Origin: Tectiglobus sp965247245
Lineage (GTDB): Bacteria; Pseudomonadota; Alphaproteobacteria; Rhizobiales; Hyphomicrobiaceae
Reading direction: 5' to 3'
NCBI GenBank assembly: GCA_965247245.1
Contig: CBDFGV010000003.1
Location: forward strand, 3,844,001-3,908,000
DNA length: 64,000 nt
Below the pieces are notes generated by a model. That model was not told where the DNA came from. It searched no databases and saw only the letters and a list, made by a program, of their open reading frames with translations. The position numbers were made by a program, and so were the translations under genes. How positions within the stretch are numbered: position 1 is the stretch's first letter; every line of letters starts with the position of its first letter. Positions 8,692 to 16,752 of this stretch are shown here, one piece after another.

Positions 8692-10092
8692 TCACTTACA
8701 CGTCACCCAGGCGTCCTGGCTGGCGGCAAATCCATCCGGTTGGGCGCGGTCTTGCCCCCGGCCCGAGCGCACCATCTCAGGTGCCAGGCGTATCGCGATA
8801 TCAAAACGGTCTCGGTAGGTCTTCGAAGAGTGCCAGGTAGCACTCTGCCTGTTTTCCTTGAGGCGGCGACGATTGCCCGGCGACCAATTGAAACCGATGC
8901 GTGTTTCGTTCGGATACATCACCGACCCTGCCTGCAGCGAATGCGGCAGCTGAAACTGATGACCAATTTCGTGCATGAGCCGAAGAATCGTTTGCTGGCG
9001 AGTCCCCGCCTGCACCATGATCGAGCCGAAGAAACCGCTGCCCAGCCCGCGCACATGGCCACTTGTCGGTGAGATCCACTCATCTGAGGTGAGCAGGATG
9101 AACAGCTCGCCCTCGCTGAATTGCTGCATGCGCTGGATTTCCAGCGGCCACTTCCAACTGTCCTGCAAGCGATGCTGATAAACCCGCTTTATCTCGAAAC
9201 GAATGCGGAACTCGGCAAACTTGGCATTGATGTCGTCGATGTAGGATCGCGCATCCTGTGGGCTCACATTGTCGAGGCCGATAATGACGGGGACCGCGCG
9301 TACATCCTGGTCCTGCGCCGACCTCTTTGGCGGTTCGCGCACGACGCGGCCGAGGATCTTCTGCTGCCGCAGAACATCTTCAAACCGTTGATCATAGTCA
9401 GCCTTGCGCCAACGCCGTTCTTCAAAGTTTTCGGCAAGCAAGTTCGACAGCGCGGTCAGGAGGCGCTTGCCCAACTGCTCATCGGGAACCGCGCCATCAA
9501 TGAAAGCAAACTTTCTGAGGCCGAATGAATAGACTCGATTTGTCTTGGGTTGTTCGGATTGCACGCGAGCCTCCGCATAGCGGCAAGGCCGCGATGTGAG
9601 CGCGATGTAGCTGTCAGGTCGATGATTGAAAACGGACGTCGTGCCGCGCAACAGATCTTCTCGCGTCGCTTGTGCTGGCAAAGTCAATCTGGCAATGGGC
9701 TGCCCGAGGCCAATCGATATGCGGTGCGGTTCGAACTCCTGATTAACCCGATTGAGAACGCGTGCAACTTCCCCGTCGCTCGGGGATTGCCCGTCAATTG
9801 CCAACCCAATGACGACATGCGGATGGCGATTGAGGTAGTCGGCAAGTGCTGCCCGCCGCGCAATGGCGGTTGAAATCAGCGTTGCAAAATTCGAGAACCC
9901 GGATTGCGCGATCAACTGCCGGATCTCGCCAATGTCCTTATGGTCGGGGCTGATCCGTGACAGGGAGACAATCCGCTCTTGCAGCAATTCTATGCGTTCA
10001 TTCGTTGCTGCTTTGTAGACCGCATTGGCCGCAGCATTCACCGCATAGAGAGCGATCAGGCCGCCGCAAACCAACCAGGCAAGTCTAGACAT
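8692..10092 (-). CDS. Membrane-anchored metzincin-like metallopeptidase with duplicated domain
   Basis: 466 aa. An N-terminal hydrophobic helix (about residues 4-25, LAWLVCGGLIALYAVNAA) anchors it, probably with the rest in the periplasm. Near residues 374-384 is a full zinc motif HEIGHQFQLPH (HExxHxxxxxH), followed by SVMYP, which fits a Met-turn; together these mark a metzincin, resembling archaemetzincin or matrixin-type peptidases. The segment before it (about 266-370, starting VPVIIGLDNVSPQDARSYI) is echoed earlier (about 92-225, starting VVIGLAIDGQSPSDGEVAR) by a repeat that lacks the zinc motif. So this looks like an inactive copy followed by an active copy. Substrate unknown; convergent with the P450 gene. 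Confidence 0.65.
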   Translation of the reverse strand: MSRLAWLVCGGLIALYAVNAAANAVYKAATNERIELLQERIVSLSRISPDHKDIGEIRQLIAQSGFSNFATLISTAIARRAALADYLNRHPHVVIGLAIDGQSPSDGEVARVLNRVNQEFEPHRISIGLGQPIARLTLPAQATREDLLRGTTSVFNHRPDSYIALTSRPCRYAEARVQSEQPKTNRVYSFGLRKFAFIDGAVPDEQLGKRLLTALSNLLAENFEERRWRKADYDQRFEDVLRQQKILGRVVREPPKRSAQDQDVRAVPVIIGLDNVSPQDARSYIDDINAKFAEFRIRFEIKRVYQHRLQDSWKWPLEIQRMQQFSEGELFILLTSDEWISPTSGHVRGLGSGFFGSIMVQAGTRQQTILRLMHEIGHQFQLPHSLQAGSVMYPNETRIGFNWSPGNRRRLKENRQSATWHSSKTYRDRFDIAIRLAPEMVRSGRGQDRAQPDGFAASQDAWVTCK

Positions 10093-10421
10093 GAAGTCGG
10101 CCCTTCCAGCCTGATGCGAACGCCTGCTGCAGTGAGCATGCCCTGGGTGACCGGCCCAACCGCATGGTCCCTATGGCTGAAGTGACGGATTGTGCGGCGC
10201 CATCGCAACAAGACATCAGCCTGCTGCGTGGCAGTCAGGAGGTCAAGAGGCCGGCCGCAACATGTGATCCCGCTGAAATTCGTCGCAGCTGCGCGGTTCC
10301 GGCAGCAATCTGCTGGAATTCTCGGGCAGCGAGACTATATCTGCGCCGCAGATCATCACGTTATGAGAATGGCACCGGGACCGTATCGTGGTGGTGTCAT
10401 CCGCGCCAATAGGGGAATGAT
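10093..10421. other. Intergenic region upstream of the ion channel gene
   Basis: About 330 bp between the divergent metallopeptidase and channel genes. I see no supported ORF or strong hairpin. Short ORFs here lack ribosome-binding sites. The last bases hold the AGGGGA at 10411-10416 that serves the channel gene. Confidence 0.5.
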
Positions 10422-11291
10422 GTGGCCAAACCGGAATACATGACCAAACTGACCGGCAATCGGAAGTGGGTGGCTGATCTCGTCGAGGGACCGATTTGTG
10501 TTGGCATAATCACAGCACTTATCCTGCTCAATGCCGTCACCCTGGGTCTTGAGACAGACAAGTCCGTCATGGCCTCGTTCGGCAGTATTCTGATCGCGCT
10601 GGATTACGCGATCCTTATCGCCTTTACCATCGAGCTCGCCGCCAAGTTTTATGCCTATCGTCTGGACTTCTTCAAATCTGGTTGGAACATCTTCGATTTC
10701 GTGATCGTAGTCATTTCCTGGATGCCGAGTAGTGGCCCCTTCGCCATCCTGCGTGCACTTCGCATCCTGCGTATCCTCCGATTGCTGTCCGTCGTTCCGC
10801 AGTTGCGTCGTGTGATCAGTGCCATCGGCCATTCGATCCCGGGCATGATTTCGGTCATCGGTGTTCTCAGCATCATTTTCTACGTCTCCGCCGTGCTCTC
10901 GACGAAGATCTTCGGCCAGCATCCTGATCCAAACATGCAGGAGTGGTTTGGCTCGATCGCAGCCTCCGCTTACACGCTGTTCCAGATCATGACGCTGGAA
11001 AGCTGGTCCATGGGCATTGTCCGGCCGACGATGCAGCTGTTCCCCTACTCTTGGATTTTCTTTGTACCGTTTATCATCATCACCAGCTTTGCGGTGTTGA
11101 ACCTCTTCATTGGCATCATCGTTGACGCCATGCAGACATCTCATGAAGGCCCACGCGAAGAAGACCGCGAAGAGATCAAGGAGTTCACCCACGACGAGGT
11201 GGAATCTTTGCATCGGCGGTTGGACGAGCTGCAGCAGTCCATTACGCAGCTGAACGATGCGCTGAGCAAAGACAAGGCGGCCGGACGGTAG
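10422..11291 (+). CDS. NaChBac-type voltage-gated sodium channel
   Basis: 289 aa, one six-helix channel subunit expected to assemble as a tetramer in the inner membrane. The S4 voltage sensor is visible as AILRALRILRILRLLS, with arginines every third residue. The pore loop is FQIMTLESWSMGIVRP; TLESWS is the selectivity filter of the bacterial sodium channel NaChBac family. S5/S6 flank it, and the C-terminus (EVESLHRRLDELQQSITQLNDAL) is a likely coiled coil that holds the tetramer, after an acidic neck (EEDREEIKEF). The GTG start is chosen because AGGGGA lies 5 bases upstream; the next ATG (10440) has none. Family members support motility, pH homeostasis or chemotaxis. Confidence 0.92.
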   Translation: MAKPEYMTKLTGNRKWVADLVEGPICVGIITALILLNAVTLGLETDKSVMASFGSILIALDYAILIAFTIELAAKFYAYRLDFFKSGWNIFDFVIVVISWMPSSGPFAILRALRILRILRLLSVVPQLRRVISAIGHSIPGMISVIGVLSIIFYVSAVLSTKIFGQHPDPNMQEWFGSIAASAYTLFQIMTLESWSMGIVRPTMQLFPYSWIFFVPFIIITSFAVLNLFIGIIVDAMQTSHEGPREEDREEIKEFTHDEVESLHRRLDELQQSITQLNDALSKDKAAGR

Positions 11292-11304
11292 CGCCGCAAT
11301 GGAG

Positions 11305-11865
11305 TTAGTTCGTCGGGAACGGACCTTTATTGAATTCCCACCGTGCGAGCCGCGTTGCCGTCTTGGAACAGTCCTCGACCGATAGCACGCGCCAGACATC
11401 GGCGGTGGAATACGTCGTGGCGGAAACATCGCCAACGGCAAGGCAGAGGTTGGAGCCCTTCAGCACAACCCGACCATCGTCCTTGAAGTCGAACGTCTGC
11501 AGTGCGCCACTTTCGAAAAACGGTGCGCGATGTCCGCATGGCCGGAGCAGAATTGAAGCTCCCGGCAATGCCCGTCCGTTGACGCCGGCTGCCGTGATGC
11601 AGAGATCGACGGCCGGGAACGCGATCTTGCCATCCTTGCGGAGTTCCACGGCGCTATCATTGGTCAGGCCGCCCTTGCAGTTGTGCGCGAAGATCGGCAC
11701 TTCCAGCCTCAAGGCCTGCCCGACACCCAGGATATCAAGGCAGTAGCCATCGACCGGTCGGTCGAGACGATCCTTGAGGCGCAGATGGCCATAGTCCTTT
11801 GTATCGGCAAAGGCAGATGACGAGACAGCAATGGTGACAAATAGGAGAAGCAGGGATCGTAGCAT
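11305..11865 (-). CDS. Secreted protein with ricin-B-like beta-trefoil repeats
   Basis: 186 aa from the ATG at 11865. A Sec signal peptide (MLRSLLLLFVTIAVSSSAFA) is followed by three similar blocks, each with a cysteine in a short beta motif: GYCLDILG, DLCITAAG and NLCLAVGD, spaced by about 45-50 residues, each followed by a second cysteine (NCKGG, PCGHR, DCSKT). This periodicity resembles the CLDV...W repeats of ricin-type beta-trefoil lectins, although only the last block keeps a clear aromatic end (ARWEF). It could bind sugars in the periplasm or outside the cell. The frame upstream of 11865 overlaps rimM and is not coding. No close family recognised. Confidence 0.6.
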   Translation of the reverse strand: MLRSLLLLFVTIAVSSSAFADTKDYGHLRLKDRLDRPVDGYCLDILGVGQALRLEVPIFAHNCKGGLTNDSAVELRKDGKIAFPAVDLCITAAGVNGRALPGASILLRPCGHRAPFFESGALQTFDFKDDGRVVLKGSNLCLAVGDVSATTYSTADVWRVLSVEDCSKTATRLARWEFNKGPFPTN

Positions 11866-11974
11866 CGGGTCGCTCCGGCAAACGGCAATCGATGGCGCGC
11901 AAACATTCGTATCCGTGCCCAGCATGTGATGCCGGGCAGGCTCGCAATCAAGTGTAGTTGGAAAAGCAGAGGAT

Positions 11975-12487
11975 CTAGTCGCCTTCGGCCTCGGCCGTAT
12001 CATCGGGCATCACGACTGTCACGCGGCGCCCTTCAAAATCAATCTCAGGAACGAATTGATCGTCGAACGGCACGAACTCGGTGCGTTTCTTGCCCGCGAG
12101 ACGAATTTCCAGGAGATCGCCGGCGCCAAAATTCTGCATGGCAATCACCTCGCCGACGTCTGATCCGTCGCTACGTTGCGCGGCCATGCCGATGATGTCG
12201 GCATGGTAGATCTCGTCGTCGTCGGGCTCGGGGAGCTTGTCGCGTTCGATGTAAAGTTCAGTGCCGCGTAACGCCTCGGCAGCGTTGCGGTCGGTCACGC
12301 CTTCAATCCGTGCGACGACGCCCTTCTTGGCGACCCGTAGCGGTTTGATGGTGTAGGTCTTGGAGCCGTCCTCGCTCGACAGCGGACCATAGGCACCAAT
12401 ATCCATCGGATCATCGGTATGCGATTTGATCACCACCTCACCGCGAATGCCGTGAGCGGTTGAGATATGGCCGAGGAGAATGCGCAT
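11975..12487 (-). CDS. rimM: Ribosome maturation factor RimM
   Basis: 170 aa. Assembly factor for the 30S subunit head that binds S19 and the 16S 3' domain. The N-terminal barrel begins ILLGHISTAHGIRGEVVIKSHTDDP with the characteristic GxIxxxHGIRGEV; the PRC-barrel half holds DIIGMAAQRSDGSDVGEVIAMQNFGAGDLLEI and ends FVPEIDFEGRRVTVVMPD. It lies downstream of rpsP on the same strand, as is common, but trmD and rplS do not follow; a convergently unrelated secreted-protein gene does. Confidence 0.95.
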   Translation of the reverse strand: MRILLGHISTAHGIRGEVVIKSHTDDPMDIGAYGPLSSEDGSKTYTIKPLRVAKKGVVARIEGVTDRNAAEALRGTELYIERDKLPEPDDDEIYHADIIGMAAQRSDGSDVGEVIAMQNFGAGDLLEIRLAGKKRTEFVPFDDQFVPEIDFEGRRVTVVMPDDTAEAEGD

Positions 12488-12500
12488 GCGGGGCTAACCC

Positions 12501-12635
12501 CCGGTGTCATCCCGGCACGTGTTGCCGGGATCTATGGTGCTACACGCGCCAAAGTCTGTGGCTTGATGTATCCCGGTGACAAGCACCGGAACGACATTAA
12601 GGTCGCGTAGTTCCCCGCCTTCGCGGGGATGACGA
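12501..12635. repeat. Three clustered REP-like palindromes between rimM and rpsP
   Basis: Three inverted repeats lie in the 188-bp gap between rpsP and rimM. The first is ATCCCGGCA (12509-12517), a 5-base loop, then TGCCGGGAT (12523-12531). The second is CCGGTG-acaag-CACCGG near 12573-12589. The third is CCCCGC-cttc-GCGGGG near 12613-12628. The GTCATCCCGGC and CCTTCGCGGGGATGAC wording is typical of dispersed intergenic palindromes in alphaproteobacterial genomes. Transcribed in the rpsP-rimM mRNA, they could tune relative expression. Confidence 0.7.
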
Positions 12636-12675
12636 CAGGTGAATGCAGCGAAAGCAGCCATGTTCTAAGCCGCGC

Positions 12676-13077
12676 TTACTCGCTGGCGGCTTCTTCAGCT
12701 GGTGCCTCTGCTTCGGCATTGGCGGCTTCGGCAGCTTCTGCAGCAGCAGCGGCTTCGGCTTCTTCACGCTCGCGGCGCTTCTTGCCTGGCAGACCCTTCT
12801 TCGGGTTGTTGCGGGCTTCGCGTGTGAGAATACCGGCAGCATCAAAGAAGCGGGCGACACGGTCGGTCGGTTGGGCACCAACAGACAGCCAGTGCTTGCA
12901 GCGATCTTCCTTCAGCTTCACACGCTCTTCGCTGTCCTTTGGCAGCATCGGATTGTAAGAGCCGATGCGCTCGATGTAACGGCCATCACGCGGCGCTGTG
13001 TTGGACGCAGCAACGATGTGGTAGTACGGGCGCTTTTTGGCACCGGCGCGGGTAAGACGAAGTTTAACGACTGACAT
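12676..13077 (-). CDS. rpsP: 30S ribosomal protein S16
   Basis: 133 aa from the ATG at 13077 (MSVVKLRLTRAGAKKRPYYHIVAAS), preceded by GGAGAA. The S16 core covers about residues 1-85 (RYIERIGSYNPML, VGAQPTDRVARF). The remaining 45 residues form a basic stretch (KKGLPGKKRREREE) and then a long Ala/Glu-rich tail, an extension known in alphaproteobacterial S16. Upstream lie two GNAT genes and ffh on the same strand. Confidence 0.97.
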   Translation of the reverse strand: MSVVKLRLTRAGAKKRPYYHIVAASNTAPRDGRYIERIGSYNPMLPKDSEERVKLKEDRCKHWLSVGAQPTDRVARFFDAAGILTREARNNPKKGLPGKKRREREEAEAAAAAEAAEAANAEAEAPAEEAASE

Positions 13078-13116
13078 AGTGTTGAGTTCTCCGGTTAGTC
13101 TTGTCTGAAGTTGCAA

Positions 13117-13620
13117 TTACGAAAGTTGACGATGGCGATAGACGAGGCGCGGGCGTCCGCGGAACGTCGTCTCGCTTTCGATTTCGGCACCCAGGCGCTC
13201 GGCCAGGGCACGCGAAGCGGTGTTGTCCGGATGGACGAAACTGAAGAGCGGCGGCAGCTTGAGATCAAAGGCCGCCCAGTGCTGCACGCGTTGTGCGGCC
13301 TCGGTGGCGTAGCCTTTGCCCTGCGCCGAAGCAAACAGGCTCCAGGCCAGCTCTGGTTCGTCGAGGTCGACCGGTTGCCACAGGCCGCACCAGCCGGCCA
13401 GCGCCTGATTGTCTTTGGCCTCGACGGCAAACATGCCACGGCCGAGGAGCTGCCACTCGCCGACGGCGCCACAGAACCAGCTCCAGGTTTGCACCAATGT
13501 TTGCGGACCGCCGCCGAGATGGCGTGTCTGAACGGGATCCTGCAGGAACTCCGAGAGCGGCTCGAAGTCGTCACGGCGCCACTGCCGAAGCAGCAGGCGG
13601 TCTGTGTTAAGCTCGATCAT
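13117..13620 (-). CDS. GNAT-family N-acetyltransferase (RimJ/RimL type)
   Basis: 167 aa. Starts MIELNTDRLLLRQWRRDDFEPLSEFLQDP, the standard opening of RimJ/RimL-like acetyltransferases (TxRLxLR...D). The acetyl-CoA-binding motif A is the segment ASAQGKGYATEAAQ (Q/RxxGxG/A), and the motif B region is FVHPDNTASRALAERLG. It overlaps the upstream GNAT gene by 4 bp and is a probable tandem duplicate of it, sharing the aromatic segment FCG..GEWQLLGRGMFAVE. It sits between ffh and rpsP, an unusual insertion in this conserved block. Substrate unknown. Confidence 0.88.
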   Translation of the reverse strand: MIELNTDRLLLRQWRRDDFEPLSEFLQDPVQTRHLGGGPQTLVQTWSWFCGAVGEWQLLGRGMFAVEAKDNQALAGWCGLWQPVDLDEPELAWSLFASAQGKGYATEAAQRVQHWAAFDLKLPPLFSFVHPDNTASRALAERLGAEIESETTFRGRPRLVYRHRQLS

Positions 13621-14156
13621 GCCGCGCCCCTCGCGTTGCGTAAGGACACGGCGCTGGGATGGCGCCAGACCTGCACCATGTATTGCTCGTCGTAAGGTAT
13701 GGTTTCATGGGCCACAGCACCCAATCGTTTGGCGACACCCTGCGATGCAATGTTCTCCGGCGAGATATAGCTGACCGCAGCGGGCCAACCGGCCTCCTCG
13801 TAGGCCCACGTTCGCGCTGCCAATGCCGCTTCGCTGGCATAGCCTTGGCGCTGTGCCGCTGGTACGATGCCCCACATGATTTCTTGCTCGGGCTTGTCGT
13901 ATGGAAACCACGGGCCGCAATAGCCGACCAGTTGGTCGGACTGTTTCTCAGCGACTGCAAAAGGCCCGTACCCGCGCAACTGCCAATGGCCGCAGAAGCT
14001 GGCCATGATACGCCAGGCAGCAGCAGCATCCCGCACTCCACCGATGTAGCTCGTCGCGTCTTCATCAGCGAGGAAGGCGGCATATGTGCCGTGGTCCTCG
14101 TCGCGGAACGGGCGCAGGCGAAGCCGTTCGGTTTCTATGGTCGGGATGGTTGCCAC
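13617..14156 (-). CDS. GNAT-family N-acetyltransferase (RimJ/RimL type)
   Basis: 179 aa, opening TIETERLRLRPFRDEDHGTYAAFLADEDATSYIGG. The CoA-binding segment is VPAAQRQGYASEAALAA and the later motif is YISPENIASQGVAKRLGAV. Related to the following gene throughout (FCGHWQLRGYGPFAVAEK vs FCGAVGEWQLLGRGMFAVEAK). Its stop is 2 bp from the end of ffh on the same strand order, meaning ffh, this gene, the second GNAT and rpsP are read in one direction and are probably co-transcribed. Could acetylate a protein N-terminus or a small amine; not determined. Confidence 0.88.
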   Translation of the reverse strand: MATIPTIETERLRLRPFRDEDHGTYAAFLADEDATSYIGGVRDAAAAWRIMASFCGHWQLRGYGPFAVAEKQSDQLVGYCGPWFPYDKPEQEIMWGIVPAAQRQGYASEAALAARTWAYEEAGWPAAVSYISPENIASQGVAKRLGAVAHETIPYDEQYMVQVWRHPSAVSLRNARGAA

Positions 14157-14158
14157 AG

Positions 14159-15721
14159 TCAGCGCTTCTTCTTCTTTTTGCCGATACCGGCCGTCGGGCC
14201 ACCAAGACCGGGCAACGCTCCGCCACCGAGACCAGGCAGACCCGCACCACCACCGAGGCCCGGTAATCCTTTCGGCAAAGCGCCACCGCCGCCCATGCCG
14301 GGCATTCCCTTCGGCATCTGCCCAGATTGCTGCAGTGCCTTGGCCTGTTCGATCATTTCCGGCGTCGGCTCAGGCATGCCACCCATGCCGAGGCCGCCCA
14401 TCATCTTGCCCATCAGGCCTTTGTTCTTGCCCATCTTCTTCATCATGTCCGCCATCTGGCGGTGCATCTTGAGAAGCTGGTTGACGTCCTGCACTGAGGT
14501 TCCCGAGCCGGCTGCAATGCGCTTGCGCCGCTTGCCGTTGATGATCTTCGGGCTGGAACGCTCCTTCTTCGTCATCGACGTGATGATCGCGTGCTGACGC
14601 TTCAGGACCTTGTCATCCAGGTTGGCTTCCGCCAGCTGGTTTTTCATTTTACCCATGCCGGGCAGCATGTTGAGCACACCGCCCATGCCGCCGAGCCGCT
14701 GCATCTGTTTGATTTGCTCGCCGAGATCGTCGAGGTCGAACGACCCCTTCTTCATCTTGTCGGCGATCTTCTGCGCTTTTTCGGCGTCGATCGTCTCAGC
14801 GGCGCGTTCAACGAGGCTGACGACGTCGCCCATGCCGAGAATGCGGCCGGCAATGCGCTCTGGATGGAAGTCTTCCAGCGCGTCCCACTTTTCACCGGTA
14901 CCGAGCAACTTGATCGGCTTGCCGGTGACGGCGCGCATGGAAAGTGCGGCACCGCCGCGGCCATCACCGTCAACACGGGTGAGCACGATGCCGGTTATCC
15001 CGACCTGTTCCTCGAAGGCCTTGGCCGTATTGACCGCGTCCTGGCCGGTAAGGCTGTCTGCAACAAGCAGCGTCTCGTGCGGCCCGGTCGATGCCTTGAC
15101 CTGAGCTACTTCGCTCATCAGTTCCTGGTCGAGTGTGATACGACCGGCTGTGTCGAGCAGGACAACATCGTAACTGCCGAGCCGCGCGGCATCCATCGCC
15201 CGGTTGGCGATCTGGATCGGCGACTGGCCTGCTACGATCGGCAGGGTGGCAACTTCGGTCTGCTCACCCAGAACGCGAAGCTGCTCCTGCGCTGCCGGTC
15301 GCCGGGTGTCGAGCGACGCCATTAGCACTTTCTTGTGCTCACGGTCAGTTAGGCGCTTGGCGATCTTGGCGGTTGTTGTCGTCTTACCGGAGCCCTGCAG
15401 GCCGACCATCAGGATCGGCACCGGCGGCGCAGCGGTTAGATCAATCGGATCGGCATCAGAGCCCAGAACATTGACCAGCTCGTCGTGGACGATCTTGACG
15501 ACCATCTGGCCCGGCGTCACCGATTTGACGACTTCCTGGCCGACCGCCTTTTCTCGCACCTTCTCTGTAAATTCCCGGACGACATCCAGCGCGACGTCGG
15601 CTTCCAACAACGCGCGGCGAACTTCGCGCATCGCTGTTGAAACATCACTATCCGTCAGGGCGCCGCGCCGCGTAAGCGCATCGAAAATCCCGGAAAGGCG
15701 GTCTGATAACGACTCGAACAT
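14159..15721 (-). CDS. ffh: Signal recognition particle protein Ffh
   Basis: 520 aa from the ATG at 15721 (MFESLSDRLSGIFDALTRRG), with GAGG upstream; the frame extends to 15808 without support. N domain, then G domain with P-loop GLQGSGKTTTTAKIA, DTRRPAAQEQL, DTAGR and TRVDGDGRGGAAL. The methionine-rich M domain follows (MLPGMGKMKNQLAEA..., HRQMADMMKKMGKNKGLMGKMMGG). The C-terminus is an unusually long glycine/proline tail with GLPGLGGG-type repeats ending KKKKKR, probably disordered. It binds signal sequences at the ribosome with the SRP RNA encoded 2.2 kb away and the receptor FtsY at 48 kb. Confidence 0.97.
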   Translation of the reverse strand: MFESLSDRLSGIFDALTRRGALTDSDVSTAMREVRRALLEADVALDVVREFTEKVREKAVGQEVVKSVTPGQMVVKIVHDELVNVLGSDADPIDLTAAPPVPILMVGLQGSGKTTTTAKIAKRLTDREHKKVLMASLDTRRPAAQEQLRVLGEQTEVATLPIVAGQSPIQIANRAMDAARLGSYDVVLLDTAGRITLDQELMSEVAQVKASTGPHETLLVADSLTGQDAVNTAKAFEEQVGITGIVLTRVDGDGRGGAALSMRAVTGKPIKLLGTGEKWDALEDFHPERIAGRILGMGDVVSLVERAAETIDAEKAQKIADKMKKGSFDLDDLGEQIKQMQRLGGMGGVLNMLPGMGKMKNQLAEANLDDKVLKRQHAIITSMTKKERSSPKIINGKRRKRIAAGSGTSVQDVNQLLKMHRQMADMMKKMGKNKGLMGKMMGGLGMGGMPEPTPEMIEQAKALQQSGQMPKGMPGMGGGGALPKGLPGLGGGAGLPGLGGGALPGLGGPTAGIGKKKKKR

Positions 15722-15988
15722 GTGTCCTCGAACTGATCCAAATGACCGGGGAAAGGCCCCGGGCCCTAGATCAAATATGAATACGAAACCGCCCAAACAC
15801 AAACGCACCCGCGGGCGAAACTCGCTGGCGGGTGTTGACCCCGTCGAACGGCCAGTTCGCGATGAAACAGGCGGAACGTCGGAGCGGCTCGTCTTAGGCG
15901 GGCCGGATTAGCGACGCACAATCGTTCAGACGGCGGCAAATGTCAATGATTTCGTCGAATGACGCCGTGGCGGACTACGGCGTTGCGA

Positions 15989-16078
15989 TCAGACGTTCAG
16001 CATCTGCCGGACGCGCGGTGCGATCCAGCGGGCAATAGCCAGTGCGACAATCGTCGCCAATACAACTTCCAAAATCAT
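15989..16078 (-). CDS. 29-aa single-pass membrane peptide (candidate small gene)
   Basis: Not long enough to be called by ordinary gene finding. From the ATG at 16078 the frame reads MILEVVLATIVALAIARWIA... and ends ...RQMLNV before TGA. It has one hydrophobic helix (residues 2-16) followed by a basic segment (R17, R22, R24), the topology of a small inner-membrane protein. A GAGAGG sits 6 bases before the ATG, a good ribosome-binding site. It lies alone in the 520-bp gap between ffh and a thioesterase gene. Function unknown; it resembles leader-less small membrane proteins in general size only. Confidence 0.5.
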   Translation of the reverse strand: MILEVVLATIVALAIARWIAPRVRQMLNV

Positions 16079-16244
16079 CGTCAACCTCTCAAGCAGGACC
16101 ACGAGGCAAGAACAATCATGGCAACCGATCACGGTTAACTTGGGGTTAAGGCCAGCAGATAACGGGCAAAAATCTGCAGCTCAGGCCCAACATTTATGTT
16201 ACGGCGATTGCATTTCCTGAAGCTGACCTGCGAGAACACGCATC

Positions 16245-16733
16245 ATGCCACTACCCAAGCCCTACGAAGGCCGGGTCCTGCCAGAATGGATCGACCACAA
16301 CGGCCACATGAACGTCGCCTATTACGTCCTGGCGATTGATGAGAGCCTCTATGACTTCTTCGGCCACTTCGGCCTCAACCAGAATTACCGCGATACGACA
16401 GGTTGCTCGACCTTCACCGGTGACCTCCACATCTACTACAAGCGCGAAATCCGCGAGGGTGACGCATTCACGGTGAAGAGCACGCTGCTCGGCTTTGACG
16501 ATAAGCGCATCCGCTACATGAGCCAGATGTTCCGCACTGACGACGGCTCGGAGGTCGCGGTTCAGGAGGCCCTGTCACTGCACGTTGACCTGACGGAGCG
16601 TCGCGTCTGCCCGATCCGCGAACCTCTGATCTCACGGCTGGCCGAGTTGCAGGAAATGCAGGGCGATATCGAAGTGCCACCCGAAGTGGGCCGCACGATC
16701 GCAAAGCCGCCGATTTACACCGGTGGGAAGTAG
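16245..16733 (+). CDS. Hotdog-fold acyl-CoA thioesterase
   Basis: 162 aa. Carries the 4-hydroxybenzoyl-CoA thioesterase-like pattern: WIDHNGHMNVAYYVLAIDES with the catalytic-type Asp in DHNGHMN, then FTGDLHIYYKREIREGDAFTVKSTLLGFDDKRIRYMSQMF. A similar domain is found as the thioesterase paired with carnitine dehydrogenase and betainyl-CoA cleavage, so short-chain or betaine-like acyl-CoA is possible. The ATG at 16245 is in a monocistronic-looking position between the small membrane peptide gene and nudC. Confidence 0.85.
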   Translation: MPLPKPYEGRVLPEWIDHNGHMNVAYYVLAIDESLYDFFGHFGLNQNYRDTTGCSTFTGDLHIYYKREIREGDAFTVKSTLLGFDDKRIRYMSQMFRTDDGSEVAVQEALSLHVDLTERRVCPIREPLISRLAELQEMQGDIEVPPEVGRTIAKPPIYTGGK

Positions 16734-16752
16734 CATATCGGATTGCGAGGGG

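Noticed and set aside
9720..9745. GGTTCGAACTCC, resembling a tRNA T-loop
   Set aside because: It lies inside the metallopeptidase gene and no acceptor, D or anticodon arms could be formed around it.
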